Below, in pieces: positions 35,746 to 44,363 of a DNA stretch of 64,000 bases. Source of the DNA: [Clostridium] fimetarium (GTDB lineage Bacteria; Bacillota; Clostridia; Lachnospirales; Lachnospiraceae). The notes under the pieces are model-generated. The model worked only from the letters and a program-made list of their open reading frames with translations. It did no database searches and was not told the DNA's origin. Where the stretch lies: the NCBI RefSeq assembly GCF_900111235.1, contig NZ_FOJI01000009.1:124001-188000 (forward strand). Reading direction: 5' to 3'. Made by a program: the position numbers and the translations under genes. Within the stretch, counting starts at the first letter, position 1, and each line of letters starts with the position of its first letter.

Positions 35746-36897
35746 TTATTCATCGAACAGATGTAAATATATATCGTAGGTTGTTGCAACATTTGCATGT
35801 CCTAACTTGGTACTGATTACTTTTATGTCATATTTTGCTTCATACAGACGACAGGTCATAGAGTGTCTCATGGTGTGTGGACTGATATGCCTAAATGGTA
35901 TTCCTGCCTTATTCATTTTTGCTACAATATAATTAATGGTGTTTCTAACACTTTTGGCGGATACATGTTTTCCCATTTTTGTTATAAAGACAAGGTTGCC
36001 AAAAGGATTAGCTTTATTTCTATATTTTGCAGTTTTGGCTTTTTGATTATTTAAGTGAATTAACATTTCACTACTTATTGATATATTACGAATACTTGAT
36101 TTTGTTTTTGGTGAATTCAATTTGGTAACATATTTATTACTATCTTTATCTTTAACTTCAATAAATGTTCGCTGTACTTTTATTTTTCTATTTTCAAAAT
36201 CAATATCCGACCACCGAAGCGCTAGCATTTCACTAATCCTAAGTCCTGTATCAAATAAAAGCTCAAACATCTCATAATAATAGGATGTCTTTGAGGCCTC
36301 TAAGAACTGTTTTTGTTCTTCGGCGGACAATGCTTTTTGTGGGATGATTATATTTCCATCATTATCTACAATGATTGAATCCTTATAGTCCTTAACACGT
36401 ATTCCAGAACAAGGGTTATTTTTTATATGCTGAAAAATAACAGCTTGTTGAAAAATATTTGAGGCTAATACTTTTACATTTCTTATAGAGCCGATAGAAT
36501 AACGTTCCCCATTTTTTTTTGGTGTTGTTTTCATTCTATTTATAATGCTCAAAATGTGGAAAGGTGTTACCATATTCACATCTAATGTTGATATCTCTGG
36601 TCTAATATGTTCATAAGCATTTTCGTAATTTTGAAGGGTGTTATCTTTGATTTCAAATATATTATTCATACATTCATCAAACCATTCATCCACAGTATAT
36701 CCTGACTTTCCATTAGAGGATAAGCTGCAGCTATCTTCATATTTTAATTTGTTGAATTCTTGTTTTAAGGCTTTTAAGTCGCTATTGCAGGTCGAGATAC
36801 GTCTTCCGTATCTGTTTAAAAATCTTCCATAATAGTAGGTATTTTTGTGTTGGTATATTCCTGTACCAAGTTGTTTCCCCAATAATGATTTTCCCAT
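35746..36897 (-). CDS. tyrosine recombinase (integrase 3)
   Basis: The 383-residue integrase shows the N-terminal LLGKQLGTGIYQHKNTYYYG, catalytic Arg in LFDTGLRISEMLAL, Lys in NSPKTKSSIRN, SPHTMRHSMTCRL and LGHANVATTYDIYLH with Tyr. It ends soon after the Tyr (LFDE). Its start overlaps the stop of the excisionase gene by one base, the classical xis-int arrangement. Confidence 0.93.
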   Translation of the reverse strand: MGKSLLGKQLGTGIYQHKNTYYYGRFLNRYGRRISTCNSDLKALKQEFNKLKYEDSCSLSSNGKSGYTVDEWFDECMNNIFEIKDNTLQNYENAYEHIRPEISTLDVNMVTPFHILSIINRMKTTPKKNGERYSIGSIRNVKVLASNIFQQAVIFQHIKNNPCSGIRVKDYKDSIIVDNDGNIIIPQKALSAEEQKQFLEASKTSYYYEMFELLFDTGLRISEMLALRWSDIDFENRKIKVQRTFIEVKDKDSNKYVTKLNSPKTKSSIRNISISSEMLIHLNNQKAKTAKYRNKANPFGNLVFITKMGKHVSAKSVRNTINYIVAKMNKAGIPFRHISPHTMRHSMTCRLYEAKYDIKVISTKLGHANVATTYDIYLHLFDE

Positions 36898-37094
36898 TAG
36901 AATGCCCCCTTTCCAAGACCTGTATGTTGGTCTAGAAAAGTATCTAATAGTGTCTTATTTACAAAATATCTACTACCAATACGAATAACGTATGTAGCAG
37001 AAGGATTCTTGATTAATTTAATTGCAGTGGAGGTACCGACTCCCAAATATTCACATAAATCTTTGGTGTTTAATAATTTTTTGTCTTTATTCAT
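36897..37094 (-). CDS. excisionase-like helix-turn-helix protein
   Basis: The 65-residue protein (LNTKDLCEYLGVGTSTAIKL then YVIRIGSRYFVNKTLLDTFL) is the MerR-like fold of Tn916-type excisionases. It overlaps integrase 3 by one base. It would bend DNA at the element end to drive excision. Confidence 0.85.
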   Translation of the reverse strand: MNKDKKLLNTKDLCEYLGVGTSTAIKLIKNPSATYVIRIGSRYFVNKTLLDTFLDQHTGLGKGAF

Positions 37095-37265
37095 AATTTT
37101 CTAATCTCCTGTATCTATCATAATTTTCTCCTTTTTATTGGTGTGTCTTTAAAAAGACCAACACCGTTCTCCTGGTGTATTACCATTTACAAAGCCCTTT
37201 TTATTAAAACAATAGGGCCTTGCAGTTGGTAATTATGATTCTAAATTAAATTTTTAAGTATTAAT

Positions 37266-37676
37266 TTAGTGTGTATATTCAACTTCTCCGTCTTCAAAAA
37301 TCCATTTCCATTTCTCCCCATATCCACCTTTGAAGCGAAGATAGGACCCTGCCTGCACATATGGAGCTAAAGCATCAAAAAACACTGCGTCATCCCCGTT
37401 GCTTTCTCCTGTAAACTCTACTTTACATATATCTCCATTTAAATTAAATATAGGAGTATATCTGATTTTTTTCATTGCTTCTTCGAGCGTTGTGCTTTCG
37501 AGAACTGTTTTTGTATTAACCCAACTAAAATAATAACATTCCTTTCCATCATTATCATAAGTTTTATAAGGCATAATTTCAGGAGTAAATACACTCTTTA
37601 AGCCCTCTAACGCGTTTTTAAAATCTTCTTTTTTGATTATAAATTTACAACCTGTCATTTCAATAGGATATCCCAT
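37266..37676 (-). CDS. unknown protein of the integrase-proximal region
   Basis: The 136-residue protein (YPIEMTGCKFIIKKEDFKNA; DAVFFDALAPYVQAGSYLRF; WIFEDGEVEYTH) is a compact alpha/beta protein with a shape common to element-borne uncharacterised genes. It lies upstream of the excisionase gene on the same strand, behind AAAGGAGAAATAAAATATG. No family recognised. Confidence 0.55.
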   Translation of the reverse strand: MGYPIEMTGCKFIIKKEDFKNALEGLKSVFTPEIMPYKTYDNDGKECYYFSWVNTKTVLESTTLEEAMKKIRYTPIFNLNGDICKVEFTGESNGDDAVFFDALAPYVQAGSYLRFKGGYGEKWKWIFEDGEVEYTH

Positions 37677-37719
37677 ATTTTATTTCTCCTTTTCTTGTTG
37701 TGTATGAATCATTGTCTTA

Positions 37720-37830
37720 CATCAGCAAAACCTTATTTAACTCAGTAAACATAAGGATTTTCCGACAATTTTGTAATAAAAAATATTGCTATTTTGTGTT
37801 AAGAATATTATGTTTTTTATTTTTGGTTTG
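37720..37830 (-). repeat. intergenic repeat, copy 1 (partner at 38277-38385)
   Basis: CATCAGCAAAACCTTATTTA, the CAGTAAACATAAGG hairpin and TTTTGTGTTAAGAATATTAT are shared with the second intergenic region over about 110 bases. On the minus strand CCTTATG and AATAAGG form a stem followed by TTTTGC, so it ends the upstream gene. Confidence 0.7.
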
Positions 37831-37839
37831 ATATAAATA

Positions 37840-38196
37840 TTATTCTTTCATTTCAAATACTAATTTATCGTATATCTTTTTCAAATCCTGAAATTTTTCA
37901 AGTTGAAATAAGTATTCCTTTTTGCAGTCTAAGATTGTTAGTAGTGCATCCTTTTCAGAGATAACCGTAGCCTCAAAACTCCCGTTTGCTTGATAATACG
38001 TGATTTCAACGTATCTGCCATCTTCCAGGCGCGTGATATCCATTATCATATAATACTCATCTTTATCCCAGTTTTTATCCATATCATCGACCAAATCTAG
38101 ATTCACATCCACAACTCCAATTGGTGGGTTATCAAGCTCGTCATAGACAAATATTTTCTTTGTTTGCTTTTTAGGTGTTTCTATTAAGTTTTCCAT
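37840..38196 (-). CDS. unknown protein
   Basis: The 118-residue protein begins with a basic tail and then FVYDELDNPPIGVVDVNLDL and YYMIMDITRLEDGRYVEITY, ending with a helical region. It looks like a small beta-rich element protein. It stands between two copies of a ~110-base intergenic repeat. No family recognised. Confidence 0.55.
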   Translation of the reverse strand: MENLIETPKKQTKKIFVYDELDNPPIGVVDVNLDLVDDMDKNWDKDEYYMIMDITRLEDGRYVEITYYQANGSFEATVISEKDALLTILDCKKEYLFQLEKFQDLKKIYDKLVFEMKE

Positions 38197-38276
38197 TTTG
38201 TATCCTCCAAATTATATTTTGTTTTTGATTGTGTAGCTGTTAGGACAGCATCGTTCTTCTTGTGAAATTTTAATTC

Positions 38277-38385
38277 ATCAGCAAAACCTTATTTTATTCA
38301 GTAAACATAAGGCTTTGCCGACAGTCTAATAATGAAAAATGTTGCAATTTTGTGTTAAGAATATTATAAGTTTTTAATGGTTGGG
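38277..38385 (-). repeat. intergenic repeat, copy 2
   Basis: Second copy of the block at 37720-37830, with the same hairpin (CCTTATGTTTACTGAATAAAA on the minus strand) and the same TTGTGTTAAGAATATTAT tail. It lies directly after the stop of the 234-residue gene. Confidence 0.7.
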
Positions 38386-38388
38386 TTC

Positions 38389-39093
38389 TTACAACTCATC
38401 TGCAAAAATGTTTTCTTGATATTGTAGACTAATAAGCAAATATAATATCTCTAACTTGTTTCTTCTATCAAAGCTTCTATATAGAGTGTGCTGCTTGTTA
38501 CATTCTACCAACCATATTGTGTCTGTGTTTGGGCAATTAGTTAAAGATATATATGGATGGCTGCCTGCATCATAATACTCTTTGTATTTAACCGTGTACC
38601 CCAACTGACCTAATAATTTTATGAAATCTTCATCAGCTTTTCGGTACATAGAGATGTAACGAATGATATTTTGTATATCCTGACCTTCTTCATATGAATT
38701 AATATAAATTTGAGTAATAGGCTTATTGCGAAATGAAGCAAGGTCATAAATATATTTGGTTTCACAATCAGCTTTCACTGTTTCTTCTTTTACTTTTAAT
38801 ATAATTTCGTCAATCAAAAATCTGTAAGTTTTTACTTTCGTTAAATATACTTTCTGAGTGCCCACTTCAAGGAATACTTCGTTTTGAAAGTAATATAATC
38901 TGTTTTCTGGAATAAATGAATTGATTTTAAAAGTGAAACCTAGTTTGCTGAGACATTGAGCTAACTCACATATATTAATATCATTTAAATCATCTTCAAA
39001 TGTTCTTTTGTTATTAATATCTCTTTCCCAAAAAGTTGATATTGTTTCTTCTAGTTGATTGTTTAAGAGTTCCAATGTTTTTTCTTCTGTCAT
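38389..39093 (-). CDS. unknown protein
   Basis: The 234-residue protein has a Glu-rich helical N-terminus, a YFQNEVFLEVGTQKVYLTKV middle and LEILYLLISLQYQENIFADE at the end. It is the first gene of the minus-strand series leading to xis/int 3, and it is divergent from the DUF6076 gene at 39307. It could be a regulator of the element, but nothing in the sequence shows this. Confidence 0.55.
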   Translation of the reverse strand: MTEEKTLELLNNQLEETISTFWERDINNKRTFEDDLNDINICELAQCLSKLGFTFKINSFIPENRLYYFQNEVFLEVGTQKVYLTKVKTYRFLIDEIILKVKEETVKADCETKYIYDLASFRNKPITQIYINSYEEGQDIQNIIRYISMYRKADEDFIKLLGQLGYTVKYKEYYDAGSHPYISLTNCPNTDTIWLVECNKQHTLYRSFDRRNKLEILYLLISLQYQENIFADEL

Positions 39094-39244
39094 AATTTTT
39101 CTCCTTTATGTGATTGCAAATGCAACGGTTAATGGTAAATTGAGTAGCTATAAGTTAACTTAATGTTAAGGTGTAGCTAAATAATATCACAGCTTTGTAA
39201 TTTTGTAAACAGTAAATACAAATAAATTTAAAATATTTTATTTC

Positions 39245-39273
39245 TTGACATTTAGACGGCATTACTTTATGCT
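39245..39273 (+). promoter_or_regulatory. promoter of the DUF6076 gene
   Basis: TTGACA (39245-39250) and TATGCT (39268-39273) with a 17-base spacer lie 34 bases before the start codon at 39307. Confidence 0.75.
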
Positions 39274-39306
39274 GAATTTAACATGTAGCTAGAGGAGGGG
39301 AATGGT

Positions 39307-40320
39307 TTGAAATATTTTGCGAAATATGAGAATAAGAATATGTATTTTAGGTCTGGAGAATTAAAAAATGACAGAGATTATTATGAAGATTCAAATGAAT
39401 TCTTAGAATATAAAGTAGGAGAAAATTTATTAAACTTCTTATATTTAGACTTAGAAAAAGAACTTAATAAAATAATAAATCGTAAAATCAATTTATTTAA
39501 TTTTGTACTTTTTAAGATGGCTGATATAATCCATCCATATATCTTAATGTTTCCAGATTATTTTTTTGAAATAGAAGAGCAATCGAAGACAGGATATGAG
39601 TCTCTGGATTATAAAAGTGATTTGGACGTTGATAAATATACCCATTCAATAATAAAGTTTTATCAAGAGACTTATAAAACTGCGGTTGATTTGACATTTA
39701 ATATGGAATATGAACAGTTAAAAGATTTAACTCCGTCCCAAAGATATAATATTTTTAAAAAGAGCAATGCACATAATGAGGGTATAATATCTATTTATAA
39801 CAATATCCCCCCAATGTCTTTATTAAATATAAAAATCTTAAACGAGCTTAAAGATAGTGAGTATAGACAGGAATATTGGTATGAGATTTCAAGTTTAGAA
39901 CAATTATTGGCGCTCGAATTTCAACAAATGATGGAAGCAAATATAAAATTAAAGAAATGTGGTTTGTGCGAAAAGTTGACCGTAATGGATAGGGTCCATA
40001 ATAGAGTGCAATACTGTACAAGGCCACTGGAAGAGAATCCCAACCAAACATGCCAATCCTTTATGTCCCAAAAGAAGAATTTAACTAGCATAAAAGAACA
40101 TCCCATTAAGAAAATATATCAGAAAAAGAGAAAAAGCATCTATTTTGCCTGTTCCCAACACAAGGAAGATGCTGCTACGAAATTAACTCCAGATTTCTAT
40201 ACAAATGTGTGGATTAAGGAAGCAACAAGGATTTATGATGAATATTTAAGTAAATATGAACAAAATCCTTCTGAAAATTTGATAAATGAAATGTTAGAGA
40301 AATTAAATAATATCGTTTAA
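39307..40320 (+). CDS. DUF6076-like zinc-finger protein
   Basis: The 337-residue protein ends with a treble-clef-like pattern: KCGLCEKLTVMDRVHNRVQY then CTRPLEENPNQTCQSFMSQK, four cysteines in the usual DUF6076 order, followed by a basic region. It starts at TTG behind AGGAGGGG. Such proteins are common on Firmicutes elements and their role is unknown. A terminator follows nine bases later. Confidence 0.7.
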   Translation: MKYFAKYENKNMYFRSGELKNDRDYYEDSNEFLEYKVGENLLNFLYLDLEKELNKIINRKINLFNFVLFKMADIIHPYILMFPDYFFEIEEQSKTGYESLDYKSDLDVDKYTHSIIKFYQETYKTAVDLTFNMEYEQLKDLTPSQRYNIFKKSNAHNEGIISIYNNIPPMSLLNIKILNELKDSEYRQEYWYEISSLEQLLALEFQQMMEANIKLKKCGLCEKLTVMDRVHNRVQYCTRPLEENPNQTCQSFMSQKKNLTSIKEHPIKKIYQKKRKSIYFACSQHKEDAATKLTPDFYTNVWIKEATRIYDEYLSKYEQNPSENLINEMLEKLNNIV

Positions 40321-40328
40321 TATATAGA

Positions 40329-40360
40329 GGTGTTAGTCTTCAGGGCTAGCATCTTTTTTT
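40329..40360 (+). terminator. intrinsic terminator after the DUF6076 gene
   Basis: GGTGTTAG pairs with CTAGCATC (two wobble pairs) and is followed by seven T. Confidence 0.8.
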
Positions 40361-40624
40361 GTTTGTATGGTAAATGCATACCTAAATATTTCTAAAATAG
40401 TTGTGAAAACTCCCTAAACATCTAGCTTGTCAGCTTTGTTGAAATTTAAAAATATTGTATACGGGTACTCTATATTAATATACATAATAATATTTTATTT
40501 TTTCGAAAAATTTTAAAAACTAGAATTAAAACTAAATCAAAGACTTAAAACCTTAAATTATATATCAAATTTAAACACTATTTAATTAATTAACAGATTA
40601 TTTGGATAATTATTATAAATATAC

Positions 40625-40682
40625 TTGACAATTATTAAATATTGTAATAATATAAAAAAGAAATATGAATTGTTTAACAATT
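40625..40682 (+). promoter_or_regulatory. promoter and palindromic operator of the replication gene
   Basis: TTGACA (40625-40630) and TAATAT (40648-40653), spacer 17. AATTGTT-t-AACAATT (40668-40682) is a perfect palindrome just downstream, in the right place for a repressor. The 260 bases before it hold no gene that I can see. Confidence 0.6.
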
Positions 40683-40709
40683 TAATAAAATACAAAGGAG
40701 AATAAAACA

Positions 40710-42725
40710 ATTATCACACAATTAAATTTAGAAAAAATTAACTATAATAAAGATAGTAGCTATAAATATAATATTAAGATAAGAAATGACTGTCTTAATA
40801 ACATCACTAAAGAGAATATATATAGTGAATCTTTTAGGTGTTGGATATTTTTGAGAAAAACACATCCATATATAAAAGAAGATAATGATTTAGTGATAAT
40901 AATTAGACCATTAAGAAATGATAGTACTAAATCATGGATGAAAGAGTATATCATAAAAAGCTTTTCAGATGAAGAATATGAATTATATGTACAATTCATT
41001 ATAAATATATTCAAACAGAAAATTGCATTTAGTTTATATTTTTCAATTTATGGTGTTGATATATCCATATCAGCAATCAAGTCTTCGAATGGAGAGATTA
41101 GCAAAGGTTCATCTTTAAGTAAAAGTAATACAGATTGTGTCCAAACGTTGAGTGCTGATATTGATGGACTTGAACCTGAAAGCATAAATGCTATCTATCA
41201 AAAATTGCTTGATTTGGATTTAGAAACAATATGTATTTGGTCTGGACATGGAATACAATTTCACATTTTGTTAAACAAACCTTGTATGGACCTGCTGGCA
41301 TTATCAAAATTCAATGATGCCTTACAACAAAATGGATTCGATGTTGATAAGCAGGTGCGTGACTGTTCGCGTATACTGAGGCTGGGTTTCTTCAATATGA
41401 AAGCAAAAATACCTGATAATAATAAATACCAAGATATTATCAAAGTAGAACAGATTGCAAATACAAATAGGAGATATGAAATTTCTGATATCTTTAAAAA
41501 ACTGGGAGTAGATTATATTCCTGCTAAACGACCATTTGGAACTAAGAGGGTTGATTTGTTAAAAAATCCAAATGCACTGGAGACCTATAAATTTGCATGT
41601 GAACATGAAGGATATTCACCATCAAAACCCAAAATTAAAAAAGTTGTGCAAGTAAAGACAGTTGAGCCTGAAGTAATTGCATCAGATAAAAAGCTAATAA
41701 TATCTCAGATTGAGACGATTAACCTGCAAGAATTATATCCAATGCTTCACATTTCGCAGCTATCAGTTGGATTTAGAAATATGTTATATGGGTTTAGAGA
41801 AGGATATGCGGATAATACACTTATGTTTATAGTGGCTAGACTGCATCATTACGGATTTTCGTTAGTTCAAATACAAAAAGTAACTTCTAAACTAGCGATA
41901 CTTGATACTTTTAATTGGAGTTGGGATGAAGATATGGTTGCTCACAAGACAGAATATTTCTTTAATCTAGGTATTCATAATGTGCCAACAAATACATTTA
42001 AAGATTTAGAGGAAGAATTTGGACCATTAAAAAGTCAATTTATTAAGAAAACAAAGGATATGAAGTCTGTTAATATACATATTCCAAGAACGCTGTTTAC
42101 GTATCAGCCGAATGCAAATGGAAATCAGATTGCAAAGATAAAATCAGCGGCATTCGTATTATATCTCAACTTTTTATTAGATACGTACCAATATTCAATT
42201 GAAAATCCAGACCAGTGCAAAATGTATTTAGAACAAGATATTATTGAATTATCAGGCAGAAAGCGGAGTGCAACCAGAGACGCACTCGAAAATCTAACGC
42301 CTAAAGCGATAGATAAGGTACAAATTAAATTAGTAAGCAAGAAAAAAGCAGTTTCTAAAAGGGATGGTGCAGCTTATCGCTACTTTGTTAATCCGATTAA
42401 TAAATATAATGGATATATTGAAATGAATTTTGAGAATTTGAAATATTTGTTAGACCAATGTAAATCGAATCAATTATCAAACAGTGCACTTATGCTTTAC
42501 TTCTATATGATTTTTAGAATGGGAGAAAATGATACAGAGACAATTGCTCAATTCACAATGGCACTTGCAACTGGCATATCGCAATCACAGATTCAACGTT
42601 TGCTTGTAGAATTAGAAGCAAAAAAACTAATTACAATTAGTAAAAATGGATATCGAGAAACTAATAAATATTGCATATTAAATTATAATGATGAAATTGC
42701 TCCAATTGTTAGCTGTTCTTTTTGA
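40710..42725 (+). CDS. primase-polymerase-like replication protein (AEP type)
   Basis: The protein (671 residues if begun at 40710) has archaeo-eukaryotic primase features: TLSADIDGLEPES (DxD), CIWSGHGIQFHILLNKPC and DKQVRDCSRILRLGFF. A C-terminal part has winged-helix traits (SQIQRLLVELEAKKLITISK). It likely starts element replication. The first normal start codon is TTG 40851, but the frame is open 47 codons upstream, in-frame with AAAGGAG at 40694-40700. ATT 40710 lies nine bases later, giving ITQLNLEKINYNKDSS. I therefore infer an ATT start, which is rare, or a mutated ATG. Confidence 0.75.
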   Translation: MITQLNLEKINYNKDSSYKYNIKIRNDCLNNITKENIYSESFRCWIFLRKTHPYIKEDNDLVIIIRPLRNDSTKSWMKEYIIKSFSDEEYELYVQFIINIFKQKIAFSLYFSIYGVDISISAIKSSNGEISKGSSLSKSNTDCVQTLSADIDGLEPESINAIYQKLLDLDLETICIWSGHGIQFHILLNKPCMDLLALSKFNDALQQNGFDVDKQVRDCSRILRLGFFNMKAKIPDNNKYQDIIKVEQIANTNRRYEISDIFKKLGVDYIPAKRPFGTKRVDLLKNPNALETYKFACEHEGYSPSKPKIKKVVQVKTVEPEVIASDKKLIISQIETINLQELYPMLHISQLSVGFRNMLYGFREGYADNTLMFIVARLHHYGFSLVQIQKVTSKLAILDTFNWSWDEDMVAHKTEYFFNLGIHNVPTNTFKDLEEEFGPLKSQFIKKTKDMKSVNIHIPRTLFTYQPNANGNQIAKIKSAAFVLYLNFLLDTYQYSIENPDQCKMYLEQDIIELSGRKRSATRDALENLTPKAIDKVQIKLVSKKKAVSKRDGAAYRYFVNPINKYNGYIEMNFENLKYLLDQCKSNQLSNSALMLYFYMIFRMGENDTETIAQFTMALATGISQSQIQRLLVELEAKKLITISKNGYRETNKYCILNYNDEIAPIVSCSF

Positions 42726-42858
42726 CAAATAAACAAGTACATAAAAAATCGCAAAAAGAAACCCACATCCCAGGGGGATGAAGGCTCTTCTTAGTTTGAT
42801 TAATCATTGTTCGATTCCATATATATATGTATCAGTTTTATAAATGCTAGGTCTATTA

Positions 42859-42917
42859 AAACCTTACTTTTAAAATTGCTACAACATTGTAGCACCCTGT
42901 ATTTTATATTATAGACA
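42859..42917 (+). promoter_or_regulatory. candidate promoter with palindrome before the 93-residue gene
   Basis: GCTACAACATTGTAGC is a palindrome that overlaps a TTGTAG -35; TATAGA follows 17 bases later, upstream of the gene at 42968. The rest of the 240 bases after the replication gene shows only a small CATCCC/GGGATG hairpin. Confidence 0.45.
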
Positions 42918-42967
42918 AGTAGTCCAATAATTATTCCAAAAATATGAAAGAAAGGAAAAATATTTTT

Positions 42968-43249
42968 ATGAAATCTAAATTTTCTAATATAATGCAAAAT
43001 CTTCAAATTAATGAAACCTTATTTCTAAAGAACAAAGCATATATTATCATTATCACGAAGTTAACTTCGATTGATTATAAGCTAATATATTATTTTGGTC
43101 TAAAAGATAATACCGAAGTCTTTTATCTAGACCGCCATGAATTGAATATCATATTCGGCGGAACAGAGATTTTTGAATATTTCAAAGAAAGCGGTCCTTT
43201 AGACATGGAAACGATGTTTCTAATTTCTAATGACCTGCTAAACAATTAA
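42968..43249 (+). CDS. unknown small protein
   Basis: The 93-residue protein (YIIIITKLTSIDYKLIYYFG, then EVFYLDRHELNIIFGGTE) is mostly beta-rich and not recognised. I choose ATG 42968 because AAAGAAAGG precedes it; the ATG at 42944 lies on that ribosome site. It stands between the replication gene and the origin-like region. Confidence 0.55.
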   Translation: MKSKFSNIMQNLQINETLFLKNKAYIIIITKLTSIDYKLIYYFGLKDNTEVFYLDRHELNIIFGGTEIFEYFKESGPLDMETMFLISNDLLNN

Positions 43250-43455
43250 TAACAACAATCATTAATCTATCCAGCCATTCGGCTAATAAACACCCTACAT
43301 AAGAAGTTGCATATAATGCGTAAATAAAGTTATAAAAATTGAATAGTTATCTACAATATAAGGTAGAGATTGATGAGGTTAGAAAAATTTAGTCACACAA
43401 CTAAACACGTCTCCTACTTATAAAGCATTATGCTTAATCGCATATGTTGAAAAAT

Positions 43456-43669
43456 GAAGAGACCTCCGTCACACCATTACACCTCATTTCTCGCTTTCGC
43501 TCAAAAAGAGTGTAATGAGTGTGCTTCGGAAATATAACCAGATAGGAAATTGCTACGCAATTTACCTTCGGCAGCCTATCTATATTTCCGAAGTTCACTC
43601 CGGTCTCTTCTACTTACCCGATAATTTATCTATATATTTTATGTGGTTGCTCTCTTCGAGCAACATAAA
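43456..43669. other. folded origin-like region (nested hairpins)
   Basis: GAAGAGACC (43456-43464) pairs with GGTCTCTTC (43602-43610) as an outer stem. Inside are CACACCATTACAC/GTGTAATG-a-GTGTG (43470-43523) and CTTCGGAAATATA/TATATTTCCGAAG (43524-43593), the latter enclosing GATAGG/CCTATC and AAATTGC/GCAATTT. A third hairpin with GTTGCTC/GAGCAAC lies at 43638-43669. Such a complex, gene-free fold beside a replication protein and tandem repeats suggests a replication or transfer origin; a structured RNA is the alternative. Confidence 0.65.
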
Positions 43670-43671
43670 GC

Positions 43672-43731
43672 ATAAGTGCCAATACAAAAAGATAAGAGCC
43701 AATACAAAAAGATAAGTGCCAATACAAAAAG
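43672..43731 (+). repeat. three tandem 20-bp iterons
   Basis: ATAAGTGCCAATACAAAAAG, once with one base changed (ATAAGAGCC...), occurs three times head to tail at 43672, 43692 and 43712. The third copy overlaps the ribosome site of the next gene. Iterons are usual binding sites of plasmid replication initiators. Confidence 0.85.
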
Positions 43732-43743
43732 GAGTTGATTAAT

Positions 43744-44346
43744 TTGGCAAAAAAAACATTAAGTCACATATATCCTAAGGATATTAGAGTTTTTTTGGTT
43801 TTAGCGAAAACAGGTGCTATGAATAAAGAAACACTTAACAACCTAAATATCTCAAATACTAGAATTCATAACATGGTAAAGGCAAATATTATCAAAGAGG
43901 TTTCATATCCAGTTAAGCACGGTACAGGTTTAAAATCTGCATATGAACTTACAAATACAGGAAAGTCATTATGTAAAGATAACGGCATTCATAAATTTAT
44001 TTCAAATGGGCAATCTACGAGACATAACGAAAGTCTTTCGTCTTATCTTGTAGAAAGTCTAACTAAAGCAGAATTACAGACTTGTTTGTCTGAACGAGAA
44101 TTAAAAGGTTTCATAGAAGATAAATTAAATGAATACTACGCCCAAGGCGAGTATGAAAGATATGAAAAGCTATTTGATGCAATGTCCAATAATGAATTAA
44201 GTATGCCTGATATATTGTATGTGTCAGCGGGTCAGACATTTGCTATAGAATGTATCACAGAAACCTACACTCAGACTCAAATAGACAATAAAATAATGAC
44301 ATGTGAACTTCTAAATATTGAAATCACATTTGTAAAAGCTACATAA
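43744..44346 (+). CDS. winged-helix protein with C-terminal nuclease-like motif
   Basis: The 200-residue protein (TTG start at 43744, nine bases after GGAG) has a winged-helix region (MNKETLNNLNISNTRIHNMV) and a C-terminal MPDILYVSAGQTFAIECITE, which resembles a PD-(D/E)xK nuclease core. It follows the iterons directly, so it may bind them and act at the origin. The nuclease reading is tentative. Confidence 0.65.
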   Translation: MAKKTLSHIYPKDIRVFLVLAKTGAMNKETLNNLNISNTRIHNMVKANIIKEVSYPVKHGTGLKSAYELTNTGKSLCKDNGIHKFISNGQSTRHNESLSSYLVESLTKAELQTCLSERELKGFIEDKLNEYYAQGEYERYEKLFDAMSNNELSMPDILYVSAGQTFAIECITETYTQTQIDNKIMTCELLNIEITFVKAT

Positions 44347-44363
44347 AAAGAAAGGGAAAAAAT

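Noticed and set aside
31782-37094. RIT (recombinase-in-trio) element
   Set aside because: RIT genes overlap as three successive recombinases of distinct subfamilies; here two unknown genes separate the third, and an excisionase is present.
37720-38385. Integron-like attC cassettes
   Set aside because: Only two copies, no attC core sites, and the nearby recombinases are Tn916-type integrases, not IntI. The blocks work as terminators.
43672-43731. Tandem repeats as a CRISPR array
   Set aside because: The 20-base units are directly adjacent with no spacers, and there are no cas genes; they fit iterons.
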